A stretch of DNA of 64,000 nucleotides from Erinaceus europaeus (lineage: Eukaryota > Chordata > Mammalia > Eulipotyphla > Erinaceidae), in the NCBI RefSeq assembly GCF_950295315.1, contig NC_080168.1, forward strand, positions 64,255,838-64,319,837. The letters run 5' to 3'. This document shows, piece by piece, positions 21,837-33,187 of the stretch. Position 1 is the first letter of the stretch. Every line of letters starts with the position of its first letter. The translations under genes and the position numbers were made by a program. Below the pieces are notes generated by a model. That model made no database searches. It saw only the letters and a list, made by a program, of their open reading frames with translations, and had not been told where the DNA came from.

Positions 21837-22126
21837 TGGTCCGGGCGGTGGTGCACTCAGTTGAGCTCACACGTTGCTGTGAGCAAGGACCCGGGTTTGA
21901 GCCCCCCTGCTTCTCACCTGTAGTAGGGACAGCTTCACAAGCGGCGAAGCAGGTCTGCAGGTGTCTGTCTCCCTCTCTGGCTCCCCTCCCATCTCAATTT
22001 TTCTCTGTACTTTCAAATAATATAGCAAGGAAGAAAATATATACAGATATATAGCTGCCAGAAGTGATGACTTTGTAGTGCCAAGTCAGCATGGAGCCCC
22101 AGCGATAACCCTGGTGGCAATAAAGA
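21837..22126 (+). repeat. B-long SINE
   Basis: A type B body ending ttctctgtactttcaaataa followed by the 3' module (ccccagcgataaccctggtgg). Confidence 0.8.
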
Positions 22127-22556
22127 ACACAACAAAACAGAATGGACAAGAAATAACATAGTTTTGTTGGTGGTGCATCACAATTAATGGTGTAAGATCT
22201 GATCCATTTGGATCCAGTGCTGTGAGCATTAAGGTCATGGGGCCAGCAAAGCCTCTGGGTCACTGTCGCTGATGACCATTTCTGACTGTTGCCCCCTTCC
22301 TAGCTGTGGGGGTTCTTCTGCTCCCCTGTGCTCTTTAACTGCCACCCCCATCATCCATAGGTGCGTATGTGCTTCTCTGAAAACTAGTTGCCTCAGCCTC
22401 TCCAGGGAGGGCCTGCACTTAACTCCCCTTTCCAGCCCATCATGGCTCTGTTCTTGCTGTAAAACCCCGTCTAAGCCAGTCTGGCTGGCGAGATGGCCCC
22501 GTGCTTGGAGTACACAGCAAGGCCCAGCTGCTAGGCAATCCCTGCCTGGCCTCGGC
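22127..22556. other. spacer
   Basis: Unique; frames on both strands without splice support. No gene called. Confidence 0.45.
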
Positions 22557-22674
22557 ATCTCACCACCACTCATGAAGCTTCCCCCCTGCAGGTGGGGACC
22601 AGGGGTTTAAACACAGGGCCTGAATGCACACATATATGTGTGCATTCTCCTGGGTGCACCATCACCCTGCCCCT
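22557..22674 (-). repeat. type B SINE 5' half
   Basis: From cactcatgaagcttccccc to caccatcaccctgcccc; the tail half is absent. Confidence 0.75.
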
Positions 22675-22769
22675 ACTTTTCATTATTGTAGGAACCTTTT
22701 GCCAGCTCACATATGGATATCATTAAATATATACATACTTAAGTATAGATATTTAATTTATATATATGT

Positions 22770-23052
22770 ATACCGGGTGGTAGTGCAGTGGGTTAAGCGC
22801 ACATGGTGCAAAGCACGAGGACCGGTGTAAGGAACCTGGTCATAGGCAGTGAAGCAGGTCTGTAAGTGTCTATTTTTTTCTCCCCTTCTCTGTCTTTCCC
22901 TCCTCTCTCCATTTTCTCTCTGTCCTATCCAGCAACAATGACAGCAGTAACAACAACGATAAACAACAAGGGCAACAAAAGGGGAAAAAGAGCCTTCAGG
23001 AGCAGTGGATTTATAGTGCAGGCACTGAACCCCAGCAATAACCCTGGAGACT
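22770..23052 (+). repeat. type A-long SINE with internal deletion
   Basis: The B-box region is deleted between ggaacctggt and cataggcagtg. The 3' module is intact. Confidence 0.85.
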
Positions 23053-23149
23053 ATGTATGTATATATCTCCACCAGGATTATCCCTGAGACTCAGTGCTTG
23101 CATGACCCCACCATTCCCAGTGATCATTTCTTAAAATATACTTTGTTTT

Positions 23150-23490
23150 ATTTAAAGTGGCAGGGAGGGCAGAACCAGAGCACTGCTCAGCTCTGGCTTA
23201 TGGTGGTGCAGGGAGTTGAAACTTGGACTTTGAAGCCTCAACCATAAAAGTCCTTTTGCAGAACCATTATGCTACATCCCCCAACCCCAATATTTATTAT
23301 TATTATTAATTATTATTATTATTATTTGATAGAGGATGAAAAACAGGTCCTAGATAGTGAAGAGGAAACACCTGCAGCACAGCTCCACTGTGCCTGAAGC
23401 TTCCCTCCCTACAGGTGTGGGCCGAAGGCTTGAAACTGAGCTCTTGCTCATGCCAACATATGCCTTCTACCTGGTGAGGCACCATTGTAC
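23150..23490 (-). repeat. type D SINE followed by type B SINE
   Basis: Type D in reverse at 23150-23286 (gcactgctcagctctggct); type B in reverse at 23287-23490 with an ATT-rich tail. Confidence 0.75.
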
Positions 23491-23689
23491 TCTCATTATA
23501 AATACTGATAGCACAGAGCCCAGAGGATCATCCCCTTCTCCCCCCCCATTTCCTTTCTCACATGAATCCTCCTTGATTTGTCCCATCATCTTTGTGGCTT
23601 TTGATCTGAGTGAGCCAGAGTAGATGCTTTTGCTGGCACACAGCACTTCTCTTTTGTCCCTTCCCTTCCCTTCCTTTTCTTTCTTTTTT

Positions 23690-23835
23690 TTAAAGATTTT
23701 TTTTTTTTTATGAACATGAGAAAGGGGTTAGAGAGAATCAAAGTATCACTCTGGCACAGGTGATGCTGGGACTCAAACTCAGAACCTCATCTTTGAGGAT
23801 CCAAAGCTTTGTCCACTGCAATCCCTCCCAGGTCT
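23690..23835 (-). repeat. type C SINE
   Basis: atcactctggcacaggtgat, ctcaaactcagaacctcat. Confidence 0.75.
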
Positions 23836-23898
23836 CTCAGTGCCCCTCTCCTATGTCCTACTTCACAGCTCTCTGTTTTGCTTGCGTTTCCATTTTTT

Positions 23899-23900
<2 letters not shown>

Positions 23901-23943
<43 letters not shown>

Positions 23944-23956
23944 CGTGTGTGTGTGT
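23901..23956. repeat. (TG)n with CG interruptions
   Basis: Alternating purine-pyrimidine, about 56 bp, including gcgcgcgtgcg. Confidence 0.95.
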
Positions 23957-24146
23957 TTATGCAGGTGGTTTGGACAAGTATTTTCTTATTTGGTTTGTAA
24001 ATATTTGCTGAGCCCTGGGCATGTTTGAGGTTATGACAGAAAAAGAAAATATTGAAGACAGCGTGTCATGTTCAAGGGTATTTGCAAGTTCAGTAGTCTG
24101 GGAGAGGGGTGGTTGGCCAGAGAAAGCATCAGTGCTGAGGGCTGAG

Positions 24147-24183
<37 letters not shown>

Positions 24184-24186
<3 letters not shown>

Positions 24187-24600
24187 AGTGACGTAAAGTG
24201 GTGAAATCTGAGCTCAGAAAGAAATGAAGAAAGGAGCAGACATCATGGAAAATCTCAGATATAAACGTGTAGGTTAAACAGCGCAATGCCGCTTGGCTGC
24301 TTCTCACTCAGCAGTTAATGGCTGACTCACACCTGTAGAGAGATCTCTGCTCCCTTCTCAGAGATTAGCGTAAAATGAAACACAGGTAGCACAGCGATAG
24401 ACCATGAAGGTTTTGCCAGTCTCCTGAAAAAGATACAGCTCTTGTGAATGTGATATCAGCCCATCAATATTGTGAACCGCTCGGCCGTTTCTGGTTAGAC
24501 CCTCAGCATTCACATTCATCTTGCAACTTGACAAAATCTTTTAATGTGCTGTAACATCAGCAATCACTCCTGTTTGCCTATTCCCAGCTGTTCTGTTTCT
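24184..24600. other. repeat-free candidate conserved non-coding block
   Basis: About 400 bp without any SINE, L1 or simple repeat, following a (CT)n run at 24150-24183. Contains tgacgtaa (24188-24195), a perfect AP-1-like tgactca near 24322, and a CpG-containing segment gaaccgctcggccgtttctg. No open frame. Regulatory function is inference only. Confidence 0.3.
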
Positions 24601-24784
24601 CTGCCTGCCCCCCCCCCCCCCCCACTGCCTTGTTCTGCCTTCCCTGGGTGTCCTGAACTCACTGCCAGGGGCTGAGAGCAGGCAGGATGGGGAAGGGGCT
24701 GGGACCCGCACACTGGATGAGGGGAAAATGGCATGAGGGAGCTCAGAGAACCGGGAGGCTCACCTGCAAGTCTTTAAACTATCT

Positions 24785-25105
24785 CAGGCAGGGCAGACAG
24801 CTTAAAGGTTGTGCAAAGAGACTCTAATGCCTGAGACTCCGAAGTCCCAGGTTCAATCCCTGGCACCACCATATGCCAGAGCTGAAAATCTCTCTCTGTA
24901 TAAATCTATATATCTTTCTCTCTCATTAAAATAAATAGGAGCTGGAGCCAGGCAGTGGTGCACCTGGTTAAGTGCACATTACAGTGTGCAAGGACCCAGG
25001 TTCAAGCCCCTCCCCTGCTCTGTCTCTCTCCCTCTTTATCACCTCTTCCCTCTTGATTTCTGGCTGTCTCTATCCAATAAGTAAAGATAATAAAAAAATT
25101 AAAAC
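24785..25105 (+). repeat. type D SINE then shortened type B SINE
   Basis: Type D at 24785-24938; type B at 24942-25105, which lacks the segment between gttcaagcccc and the CT-rich middle. Confidence 0.8.
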
Positions 25106-25835
25106 AAAACATATTGAGGAAAATAAGCAAACTAGCCCAGGCAGAGTTTAATCTGTGATGTTCAAAGGGAGAGGGTTGTGGCATTGAGACCTGAATGTCT
25201 TCTTGGGGCTGTTAGTTGCGGATAAGAAGAAAGTGGCAGAGGCAGGGAGGCAGCTCTGCACTTATTTGCTTTGGTGTCACCTCATGTAGGCGAGGCCTGT
25301 CCCAGAGGACAGAGAGGTCTGTCCTCTTCTCTCCTGCAGGGAACCCTGGCCGGCTTGTCAACACACCCACACAGCTGGGCTGTCCTGGTGTTTCAAGTGC
25401 TGATGGGGGTGGGGCTCCCCCCCCCCCCCCCCCGGGGAATCCACCCATCCCACCAGTTCCCTGGGATGCTTCTCTGTCTGGTCCAGGACTCCTTCCTGCT
25501 TCTCCCTCTTGCTTCCCTTCCTCTGGCCCTGCCTCCCTTGCCACACACATTGTGAGTCTGTGTAGGGTGGGGGCTGCTGAGGCACCACTGGATGACTTAA
25601 TGGACACTACCTTGTTGGCAATGACCACAGGATAAGGTGCTCTGCCAGCCACCATGATGTGTGTGAACTTTCTCCCTTTCTCTTTCCAGGGTGTCTGAAT
25701 CACTGTGAATGGTATTCTTCTCCAGACACTAAATTGGAAGTTGTTTCAAAAGTCAGCATTTTACATAGGGAAATCCCAGAAAGCAAGGGCAACTGTCATT
25801 CTCCCCAAAGTTTAATGCACTTTTTACTTCTCTTA
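25106..25835. other. spacer with a 17-nt poly-C run
   Basis: C run at 25417-25433. Several antisense and sense open frames, none with family motifs. Confidence 0.45.
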
Positions 25836-26018
25836 AGAATTTTTTTTTTTAAGAGAGAGAGAGAGAGAGAGAGAAAGAAAGAAAGAAAAGTAGATAGCAG
25901 AGCCCTGCTCAGCTCTGGCTGATGGTGGTGCTGGGTTCTGAACCTCGGCCCTCGGAGCCTTAGGCATGAAAGTCTTTTTGTAGAAGCGTTATGCTGTTCA
26001 CAACACTGTTCCCCAGTC
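25836..26018 (-). repeat. type D SINE with (GA)n
   Basis: gccctgctcagctctggctg and the reversed B box ggttctgaacctcgg. Confidence 0.75.
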
Positions 26019-26039
26019 CACACTTAATATTCTTATTCC

Positions 26040-26200
26040 CTCTTTCTCCCTCTCCCTCTCTCCCTCTCCCCCCTTTCCTTTCCTCTCTTCCTTCCTCCTT
26101 CCGTTTGCTCCCTCCATCCTTTTTTTCTTCCTCCCTCCCTTCCTCTCTCTCTTTCCTTCCTCCTCCTCTCTGTCTCTCTCTCTCTCCCCTCAGAGAGCCT
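26040..26200. repeat. CT-rich low-complexity tract
   Basis: Pyrimidine tract of about 160 bp. Confidence 0.9.
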
Positions 26201-26688
26201 GGGCAGCTGGCCTGACCTAAAACACCAGTTATTTATATGCAGAAAAGTTATAGTTTGCTGCTAGCCCTTCAGCCACCCCACCCTTCAATGGAACTTTCTC
26301 TCATATTTTCCTTTATTCAGATTTGCTTGAAATGGGTCCTGACCAAACCTGAAATACATCCCAATAATGTTGTCCCTGCTGGTTTTCTTTCTGTTTCTCA
26401 CTAGAGGACCGGATGGAGTGTTATGCTCCGGAGAGTGCTTTCCTGAGACTTTATTAAACTTGTTTTTATTATGTGATTGGAACAGCAAGTGGCTAGAGAG
26501 AACTTGAGCAGAGTGAGCTCATCTTTGCCCACATACCCAGCCAAGCAGGGCTCTCTCCAGGTTGGGCTCTGATCTTGAGCCCAGACCTCGCGCTGGTGTG
26601 GTAGTTGGAGTCCTGCTGCTTTTCCTTCAACAGCTAGTTCAAGGAAGTGCCTATTGCCTGTTCGTTTGTTTTAATCTGTTGATACAAA
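26201..26688. other. spacer
   Basis: Unique; no gene recognised. Confidence 0.45.
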
Positions 26689-26935
26689 TAAGGGGCCAGA
26701 AGACAGCTCACATGGTAGGGTACATATCTTACCATGCAGGTGATCCAGGTTCAGAACCCAGCACCACTTGGAAGATGCCAAGGCACCTGGGGGAAGCTCT
26801 CTCTTCTCTGGTGCTGTGGTGTCTCTCTCCCTCTCTGAAATAAAAATAATGAAATAAAAATCAGCCTAGGAGCGGCATCATCATACTCAAGCAGCAAACC
26901 CCAGGGCTGCAAAAAAAAAAAAAAAAAAGAAATTA
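26689..26935 (+). repeat. type G SINE with 3' module
   Basis: gatccaggttcagaacccag, gatgccaaggcacctggg, then a degraded module and poly(A). Confidence 0.7.
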
Positions 26936-27001
26936 ATAAAATAGTATTAGCAAAGAATCCTGTCGTCATGTGAGAATTATTGGATGCTGGCATTTAAACT
27001 T

Positions 27002-27263
27002 ATTTATTACCTTTTGTTGCCCTTGTTTTATTGTTGTAGTTATTATTATTGTTATTGATGTTGTTGTTGGATAGTACAGAGAGAAATGGAAAGAGGTGGG
27101 GAAGACCGAGAGGGGAAGAGAAAGACACCTACAGACCTGCTTCACCTCCTGTGAAATGACTCCCCTGCAGGTGGAGAGCTGAGGGCTTGAACCGGGATCC
27201 TTATGCTGGTCCTTGCACTCTGCACCACCTGTGCTTAACCCACTATGCTACTGCCTGACTCCC
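27002..27263 (-). repeat. type A SINE with 11-bp TSD
   Basis: catttaaactt at 26991-27001 and 27264-27274. Confidence 0.92.
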
Positions 27264-27274
27264 CATTTAAACTT

Positions 27275-27674
27275 CTTGCATAGTGTCATGCAACCAAAAG
27301 ACCAAATGGTAACCAGTAGCTTCCTAGCTAAGCAACAAGGAGACCCTTGAGCGAGGAGAAGAAAGTTTCAGTCTTTGACGACCTCAGTATAGAGACCTGG
27401 ACCACTCACTTTCCTGAATTTGTGACGTCTTCATGTGTCCACTTCTGTTAACAGTCATTTATTTCATTTCTAACAAGAATCAGTGTCCCCACTTCCTGCC
27501 CGCTCAGAGTGCCATGGGCATGTCTGAAGTGTGTAGTCTGATGAGTTTTGACAGAGAAGCATGTGTGCCCACAGTGCTGAGTACTGTGTCAGTACTGAGC
27601 ATCTCCTTTAATCAACTGGCCACTTTCCACAAGTACCTGGTGTCCTACTTGGTGTCACCACAGAGTGCCTGTTC
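27275..27674. other. spacer
   Basis: Unique; no gene recognised. Confidence 0.45.
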
Positions 27675-27685
27675 TTGACTATCAT

Positions 27686-28192
27686 TTTTTTTTTAATTTT
27701 ACAGAATTACATGTCGACAGGGGTTTGACCATTCCCACCACCAGAGTTCTGAATCTTTAGTCTCCTCCACTGCAATCCATCACAGTTCCCCTAAGGCTGT
27801 GGACATGGGCCAACCATCATCTCTACAACTGTCTATCCACATTTATACATAGTTGCCGCTTTATTTTCTGATTCAATCCTCTCATTCCCTCCAAGCCACT
27901 CATGACAACATAACTACCTCTATATGTCTCTCTCCTTTTTGTTCAGTCTTTCTGAGTGCTGATGGAGCTGGAGTTCAGATCCCTCTTATCTTCATCCTAT
28001 CGCTTCTCCCCCGAAGGGGGTATGGATCAAGGTTGTTCTGGGGGAGTAGAAGCTAGTAGTTCTGGCTTCTGTAATTGCTTCTCCACTGGACATGGGCGTT
28101 GACAGGTCAATCCCCAGTCTGTTTCTCTCTGTCCCTAGTGGACCAGAGCTCAAGGGTCCAGGACACACCATTGACGTTGTCTACCCAGATAA
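27686..28192 (-). mobile_element. LINE-1 3' UTR fragment with TSD
   Basis: ttgactatcat at 27675-27685 and 28193-28203. Contains the family segments gctgatggagctggagttca and gaccagagctcaagggtcca. 5'-truncated and non-coding. Confidence 0.8.
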
Positions 28193-28289
28193 TTGACTAT
28201 CATTTTTTTTTTTTTTAATATTGACTATCATCTTAAGAGGAATGCTCACTTAGCTGCTTCTGGCTTTTTGCTCAATATAATGTTATATG

Positions 28290-28490
28290 TCAGGTTTTTT
28301 TAAAATTCATACATTATTTATTACTGAAGAGAGAGAGAAGTTGAGAAGGGAGAGGGAGAGAGACACCTGCAGTGCTGCTTGACCACTTGTGAATCTTTCC
28401 CCCTGCAGCTGGGGACCAAGGGGCTTGAACATAGGTCTTTGCATACTATAATGTGTATGCTTAACCAGGTGTGCCACCACCTGGCCCCTC
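28290..28490 (-). repeat. type B SINE
   Basis: Tail left; head ends tgccaccacctggcccc. Confidence 0.85.
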
Positions 28491-28686
28491 CGTTTTTTTT
28501 TTAATGATTTAATAATTGATTTACATAATTACAAAGTAATAACATTCCCACCTCCAGAGTGATATTCCCCATCCCCTCCATTGTAAACTGTAGTAGTTCT
28601 CCCAAAGTCACTGATAGGGGTTGACTTTATATCACTATATATTTATGTCTATATCTGTCTATATCTATCTGTTTTTTTGTTCATTT

Positions 28687-29172
28687 ATTTATTAATGGAT
28701 AGAGACAGAGAGAAACTGAAAAGGGAGGGACAGATAAAGAGGAAGAGAGACAGAAAGACACCTGTGGGGAGTTGGATGGTAGTGTAGGCGGTGCAATGTG
28801 CAAGGATTGGCGTAAGGATCCTGGTTCAAGCCCTCAGCTCCCCACCTGCAGGGGAGTCTCTTCACAGGAGGTGAAGCAGGTCTGCAGGTGTCTGTCTTTC
28901 TCTCCCCCTCTGTCTTTCCCTCCTCTCTCCATTTCTCTCTGTCCTATCTAACAATGATGACATCAGTAACGACAACAATAATAACTACAACAATTTAAAA
29001 AAAGGCAACAAAAGGGAACATAAATATAAAAAAATTAAAAAGAAAGAAGGAAAGAAAGACACCTGTAGACCTGCTTCACTGTGAGTCTTTCCCCCTGCAG
29101 GTGGGGATCAGGGGCTTGAACCAAGGACCTTGTGCACTGTAATGTGAGCACTTAACCAGGTGCGCCACCACC
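28687..29172 (-). repeat. type B SINE inside L1, itself interrupted
   Basis: TSD ttgttcattt at 28677-28686 and 29173-29182. The body is split at gaaagacacctgt by a type A SINE. Confidence 0.88.
28766..29053 (+). repeat. type A SINE inside the type B SINE
   Basis: TSD gaaagacacctgt at 28753-28765 and 29054-29066, which is host SINE sequence. Confidence 0.92.
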
Positions 29173-29340
29173 TTGTTCATTTTTTTCTACGTTCCTGCAT
29201 TCACTTCCTTTTAAGTCACACCTACACCTATTCCTAGCGTCATTCCTCCCCCCTCCCCTTTCTCTCTGCTAAGGAAGAAAAGCTACTTCTAGCTTCCTCT
29301 GGTGTTTTCTAGATTTTCTTAGTTCTCCTCCCCCTCCCCA

Positions 29341-29470
29341 AGTTTATGTTATTTATTTCATGAGCGACAGAGACCCAAACAGCACTCTGGCTTCTGCAGG
29401 TGCCAGTGCAGGGACTGACCTCCGGACCTCATGCTGGCATGTCCAGAGCTCCTGGGCTATAGGAGGAACA
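29341..29470 (-). repeat. type C-like SINE remnant
   Basis: cagcactctggcttctgcag and gacctccggacctcatgc. Confidence 0.6.
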
Positions 29471-29475
29471 TTCTT

Positions 29476-29732
29476 TTTATTATTATTATTCTTTGTTTCC
29501 CTTTTGTTGCCCTTGTTGTTTATTGTCGTTGTTGTTATCGCTGTCGTAGAGAAATTGAGTGAGGAGGGGAAGACAGAGAGGGGAGAGAAAGATAGACACC
29601 TGCAGACCTGCTTCACCAACTGAATGACTCCCCTGCATGTGAGGATCCGGGAGCCCAAACCCAGGATCCTGATGCTGGTCCTTGCGCTTTCTGCCAAGTG
29701 CAGTTAACCCACTGCGCCACCGCCTGGCTCCC
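29476..29732 (-). repeat. type A SINE with 15-bp TSD
   Basis: aggaggaacattctt at 29461-29475 and 29733-29747, perfect. Confidence 0.93.
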
Positions 29733-29899
29733 AGGAGGAACATTCTTAAGTATGTGAGGATACTCCCAAGAATCTTCCAGAAATTATTTTGAAGACACAG
29801 GGAGAACTTTTTTTTTTTTTCTCTTTTCTTTAGAGGACAAGACTTTCTGAAGCTTTTCTGGAGCTGTCATCTTTTTCTCTCTCTCTCTTTTTCTTTCTT

Positions 29900-30205
29900 T
29901 CTTTCTTCCCTTTTTAATAAAATGGAAATATTGACAAGACCACAGGATAAGAGGGGTACAATTCCACATAATACCCACCACCAGAACTTCATATCCTATC
30001 CCCTCCTTTGATAGCTTTCCTATTCTTTATCCCTCTGGGAGTATGGACCCAAGGTCAGTGTGGGGTGCAGAAGGTGGAAGGTCTGGCTTCTGTAATTGCT
30101 TCTCCGCTGAACATGGGTGCTGGCAAGTCGATCCATACTCCCAGCCTGCCTCTCTCTTTCCCTAGTGGGGCAGGGATCTAGGGAGGAAGTGGAGGCATCA
30201 TGTCT
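29900..30205 (-). mobile_element. LINE-1 3' UTR-like fragment
   Basis: gggagtatggacccaaggtc and gggtgcagaaggtggaaggt; T-rich left border. Confidence 0.7.
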
Positions 30206-30357
30206 TACATGAATATACTGCTCTTGTGTTCCTGGACTAGCCATGTCCACTGCATTTTACTTTTCACCTTTGTGTGTTTAAAGTACAGTTATGCTATACT
30301 AATAGCATATTAGTCTATCTCTTTGTGATATGTCTGTCTCTTTCCCCTCCTAATTTC
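30206..30357 (+). repeat. local direct repeat, copy 1
   Basis: About 150 bp resembling 31112-31268 (shared cttacatgaatatactgct, ccatgtccactgcatttta and tatgctatactaa). Not one of the SINE types. Confidence 0.75.
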
Positions 30358-30639
30358 ACCTTTCCATTTTTAAAAATACTCTGACCCAGCCGTAAATGTT
30401 GACAGAGCTGTAGCGACACAGATGCTCACCACGCATGAGGCCACTTCTAAAATAGCTGAGCACTTGGGCAAGCCAGACTTGTTGTGACTGTGGCAATGTC
30501 ATTCTTCGCGTGAGTGCTCTTATCATGTTAGTGTACGGTCCCCTGTTTTCTGTCTAGAAAACCCATTTGGAATGCATCAAGATGGACTCTGTGGCCAGTC
30601 CCGGTGACTATAACGTGCTTGAAAAGATGTGGATTCTGA

Positions 30640-30736
30640 AAACTGAGAAATGTTATGTATGTACAGACTGTTGTATTTACTGTCAAATGTAAAACATTAA
30701 TCCCCCAGTAGAGGAAAAAAAAAGAAAAAAAGAAAA
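30640..30736 (+). mobile_element. very short LINE-1 3' end insertion
   Basis: About 97 bp (aaaacattaatcccccagta then A-rich) between perfect 19-bp copies of gaaaagatgtggattctga at 30621-30639 and 30737-30755. Confidence 0.8.
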
Positions 30737-31111
30737 GAAAAGATGTGGATTCTGAGTTTGGGCAGTTTTGTTCCAAACATTGAGTCTGCTCAGCATGACT
30801 GAGATTTGCCTCTGAAATAGACTACGTCTTCAGTTTTTCTTACTCCTGCCTTGCCCACCATTCCAAAAAGAAAGGGAGGAGAAAAAAAGTAACATCTGGG
30901 GCAGATGGGGGGAAAAATGTCAGGACAATTGACTTAAACTCCACCACACCCCACAAGTAAATATGACTGGATCAGTTCTGTGTGGTTCTCTGGTGTTTTT
31001 TTTTTACCTGATGTATTTGGAGCCTCTGTTACTGTTTGCAAAAGTGTTGACTTCCTGATGAGCTGACTCTGACTGTGATATGTTCTTTCTAGTGCTTTCT
31101 GGCTTGCAGTC

Positions 31112-31268
31112 ATTTCTTACATGAATATACTGCTTGTGCATTCCTGGACTGGCCATGTCCACTGCATTTTACTTCTCATGTCGGTGTGTGTAAAGTACAT
31201 CTATGCTATACTAACAGCATATTGCTAGAGCTGCCTGTTGTCTCTTTCTTTCCCCCTCCTCTCCAACC
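31112..31268 (+). repeat. local direct repeat, copy 2
   Basis: Partner of 30206-30357, about 900 bp downstream, same orientation, by eye near 85-88 percent identical in the core. Confidence 0.75.
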
Positions 31269-31518
31269 AGCCTGGCAGTCTCTATATCTAATTATCATTT
31301 ATCCCATTACCATTTTATCTAGTAGCATTTAATTCTGCCGTCTTGCCATTCAATTTCTGTATAAGTACCACGCACTAACAGATTGCGCCACTGGAGCTCC
31401 AGCCATTCAATTTCTTCCTCCCCTATGTTTCTGCAGTTTTGTTGTGATGGCTTTTAGACCATGTTTATTAGTACTGCACTTCATCAACCCAATTGGCTTT
31501 TTCACTTACAACTTTTTA

Positions 31519-31523
<5 letters not shown>

Positions 31524-31554
<31 letters not shown>

Positions 31555-31628
31555 TTTTTTTTTTTAGCGTGGCACCAGAGAATGAACTCAGGACTTCATG
31601 AGTGTCACTGAGCAATCTCTCTGGCCTC
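31524..31628. repeat. (TA)n and type C SINE head
   Basis: TA array at 31524-31550; reversed type C remnant (aactcaggacttcatgagtg) at 31560-31628. Confidence 0.65.
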
Positions 31629-31654
31629 ATTTTTTTTTTTATGCTATGTGGGTT

Positions 31655-31780
31655 TCGTTTGTTTTTGAGAGACACCACAGCACTGTCCATGATGCTTCCA
31701 TTTATTGCTGGGGCTTGAACCCAGGGCCTCAGGCCCACAAGGCTTGTTCTTTCTTGGGTGAGCTACCACCCCACTCCCTT
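31655..31780 (-). repeat. type F SINE
   Basis: gacaccacagcactgtccat and gctggggcttgaacccaggg. Confidence 0.65.
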
Positions 31781-31853
31781 GTATCACACTGTAAATTAGG
31801 GGGAAAAAATAGGTTCTTTGCTATGTTTGAGACTGCTGCCTCTCTCTCTTTAA

Positions 31854-32176
31854 TTTTTTTTCTTGCCTCCAGGGTTATTGCTGGGACTCGGAAATCCACT
31901 GCTCCTGGAGGCTATTTTTCCCCTTTTGTTGCCCTTGTTGTTTATCATTGTTGTTATTATTGTTGTTTATTGCTGTTGTTGTTTTTGGATAGGACAGAGA
32001 GAAAATGGAGAGAGGATGGAAAGACAGGGGGAGAGAAAGATAGACACGAGCAGACCTGCTTCATCGCCCGTCAAGTGACCCCCCTGCAGGTGGGAAGCTG
32101 GGAGGCTTGAACCGTTATGCCGCTCCTTGAGCTTTGCACTATGTGCACTTAACCTGCTGTACTACTGCCTGGCCCC
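31854..32176 (-). repeat. type A-long SINE with 10-bp TSD
   Basis: ctctctttaa at 31844-31853 and 32177-32186. Confidence 0.85.
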
Positions 32177-32187
32177 CTCTCTTTAAA

Positions 32188-32381
32188 TGGTATGTATTTA
32201 TTGGATAGAGACAGAGAAATCAAGAGGGGCAGAATAGAGAAGGAGAGAGACAGAGAGACATCTGCAGATCAGTTACACTGCTCATGAAGCTTTTCCCCTG
32301 CAGCTGGGGAGTGAGGGGCTTGAACCTAAGTCCTTGCACATTGTAACATGTGCGTTCAACCAGGTAAGCCACTGCCTTCTC
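32188..32381 (-). repeat. type B SINE
   Basis: tatttattggatagagacag to caggtaagccactgcc. Confidence 0.85.
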
Positions 32382-33187
32382 TGTTGTTACATTTGAACTT
32401 CCCTCTGAACAGAACAGACTAGAGACAGCTGCCTGGGCTGCCTGTGGGGCTGGCAAGTGTTCAGGAGCCTCAGAACAAAGATGAGTTTTTCTCTCACCTG
32501 GTAAGGAGGTGAGAGTTTTTCTGACCTGGGCTTTCCCGCATGTTACTAGCACACCCCATGTCTGTAGCTGGCTTTGACCTGCGTGTCTCTGCCTTATTTA
32601 TATGCATCTCTCATAGTGGCTCAGAAGGGAAGCCACTGAATTACCCCAAAGCTGGGGACTGTACACACTTGTTCCTAATCCCTTGTCTGCTTGGAATTTT
32701 GTAGCCTGGTGGGGTGCTCTGCTGCCTTGGCCTGTCCACGCAAGTTGTGACAGCTCCCCAGGTCCTTCTCGCCTGGTGTGCTGGTCCCTTGGTTTCTGTT
32801 TGCCCACTAATCCACGCCTGAGTATTTGTGTGCTGTTGCCACATAAAACGGTAGTGACATCTGGGAAACTGGGGCGAAATCCATAGAAAGTGATAGAATT
32901 TGCAGATGAAGGGTTGGGTGGTGGTTCATCAAAGTTGCAGATGGGCTTGACCTTTTGCAAGGATGAGTGCAGAACTGATCCAGGAAGCAGCTGGCCAGAA
33001 CTGTTGGTATATTTGTGTTAGGCTAACCTGGAATTCGCTGCCAGGAAATGGGGGGGCAAAGGTCTCTTTTCCATGGGCACACCCCTCCCTTCCGCTTGCC
33101 TGAGCCTTACTGGGAGGATTTGCCTGGGCTCTTATTTCCTCCCTAACATGCATAGATCGATTACTGTTGAAGATCAAGTACTGTGGA
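32382..33187. other. 800-bp repeat-free spacer
   Basis: Unique sequence 1-1.8 kb upstream of the PPFIBP1 start exon. No splice-flanked 5' UTR exon could be picked out by eye. Confidence 0.45.

Larger units (their letters stand above)
28500..29330 (-). mobile_element. LINE-1 fragment split by nested SINEs
   Basis: The L1 pieces 28500-28686 and 29173-29330 are continuous with the order seen uninterrupted at 42.72-42.97 kb. The break is occupied by a type B SINE. Confidence 0.7.

Noticed and set aside
25212..25703. 163-codon minus-strand frame
   Set aside because: It crosses a 17-nt poly-C run and matches no family I recognise; likely chance in GC-rich spacer.
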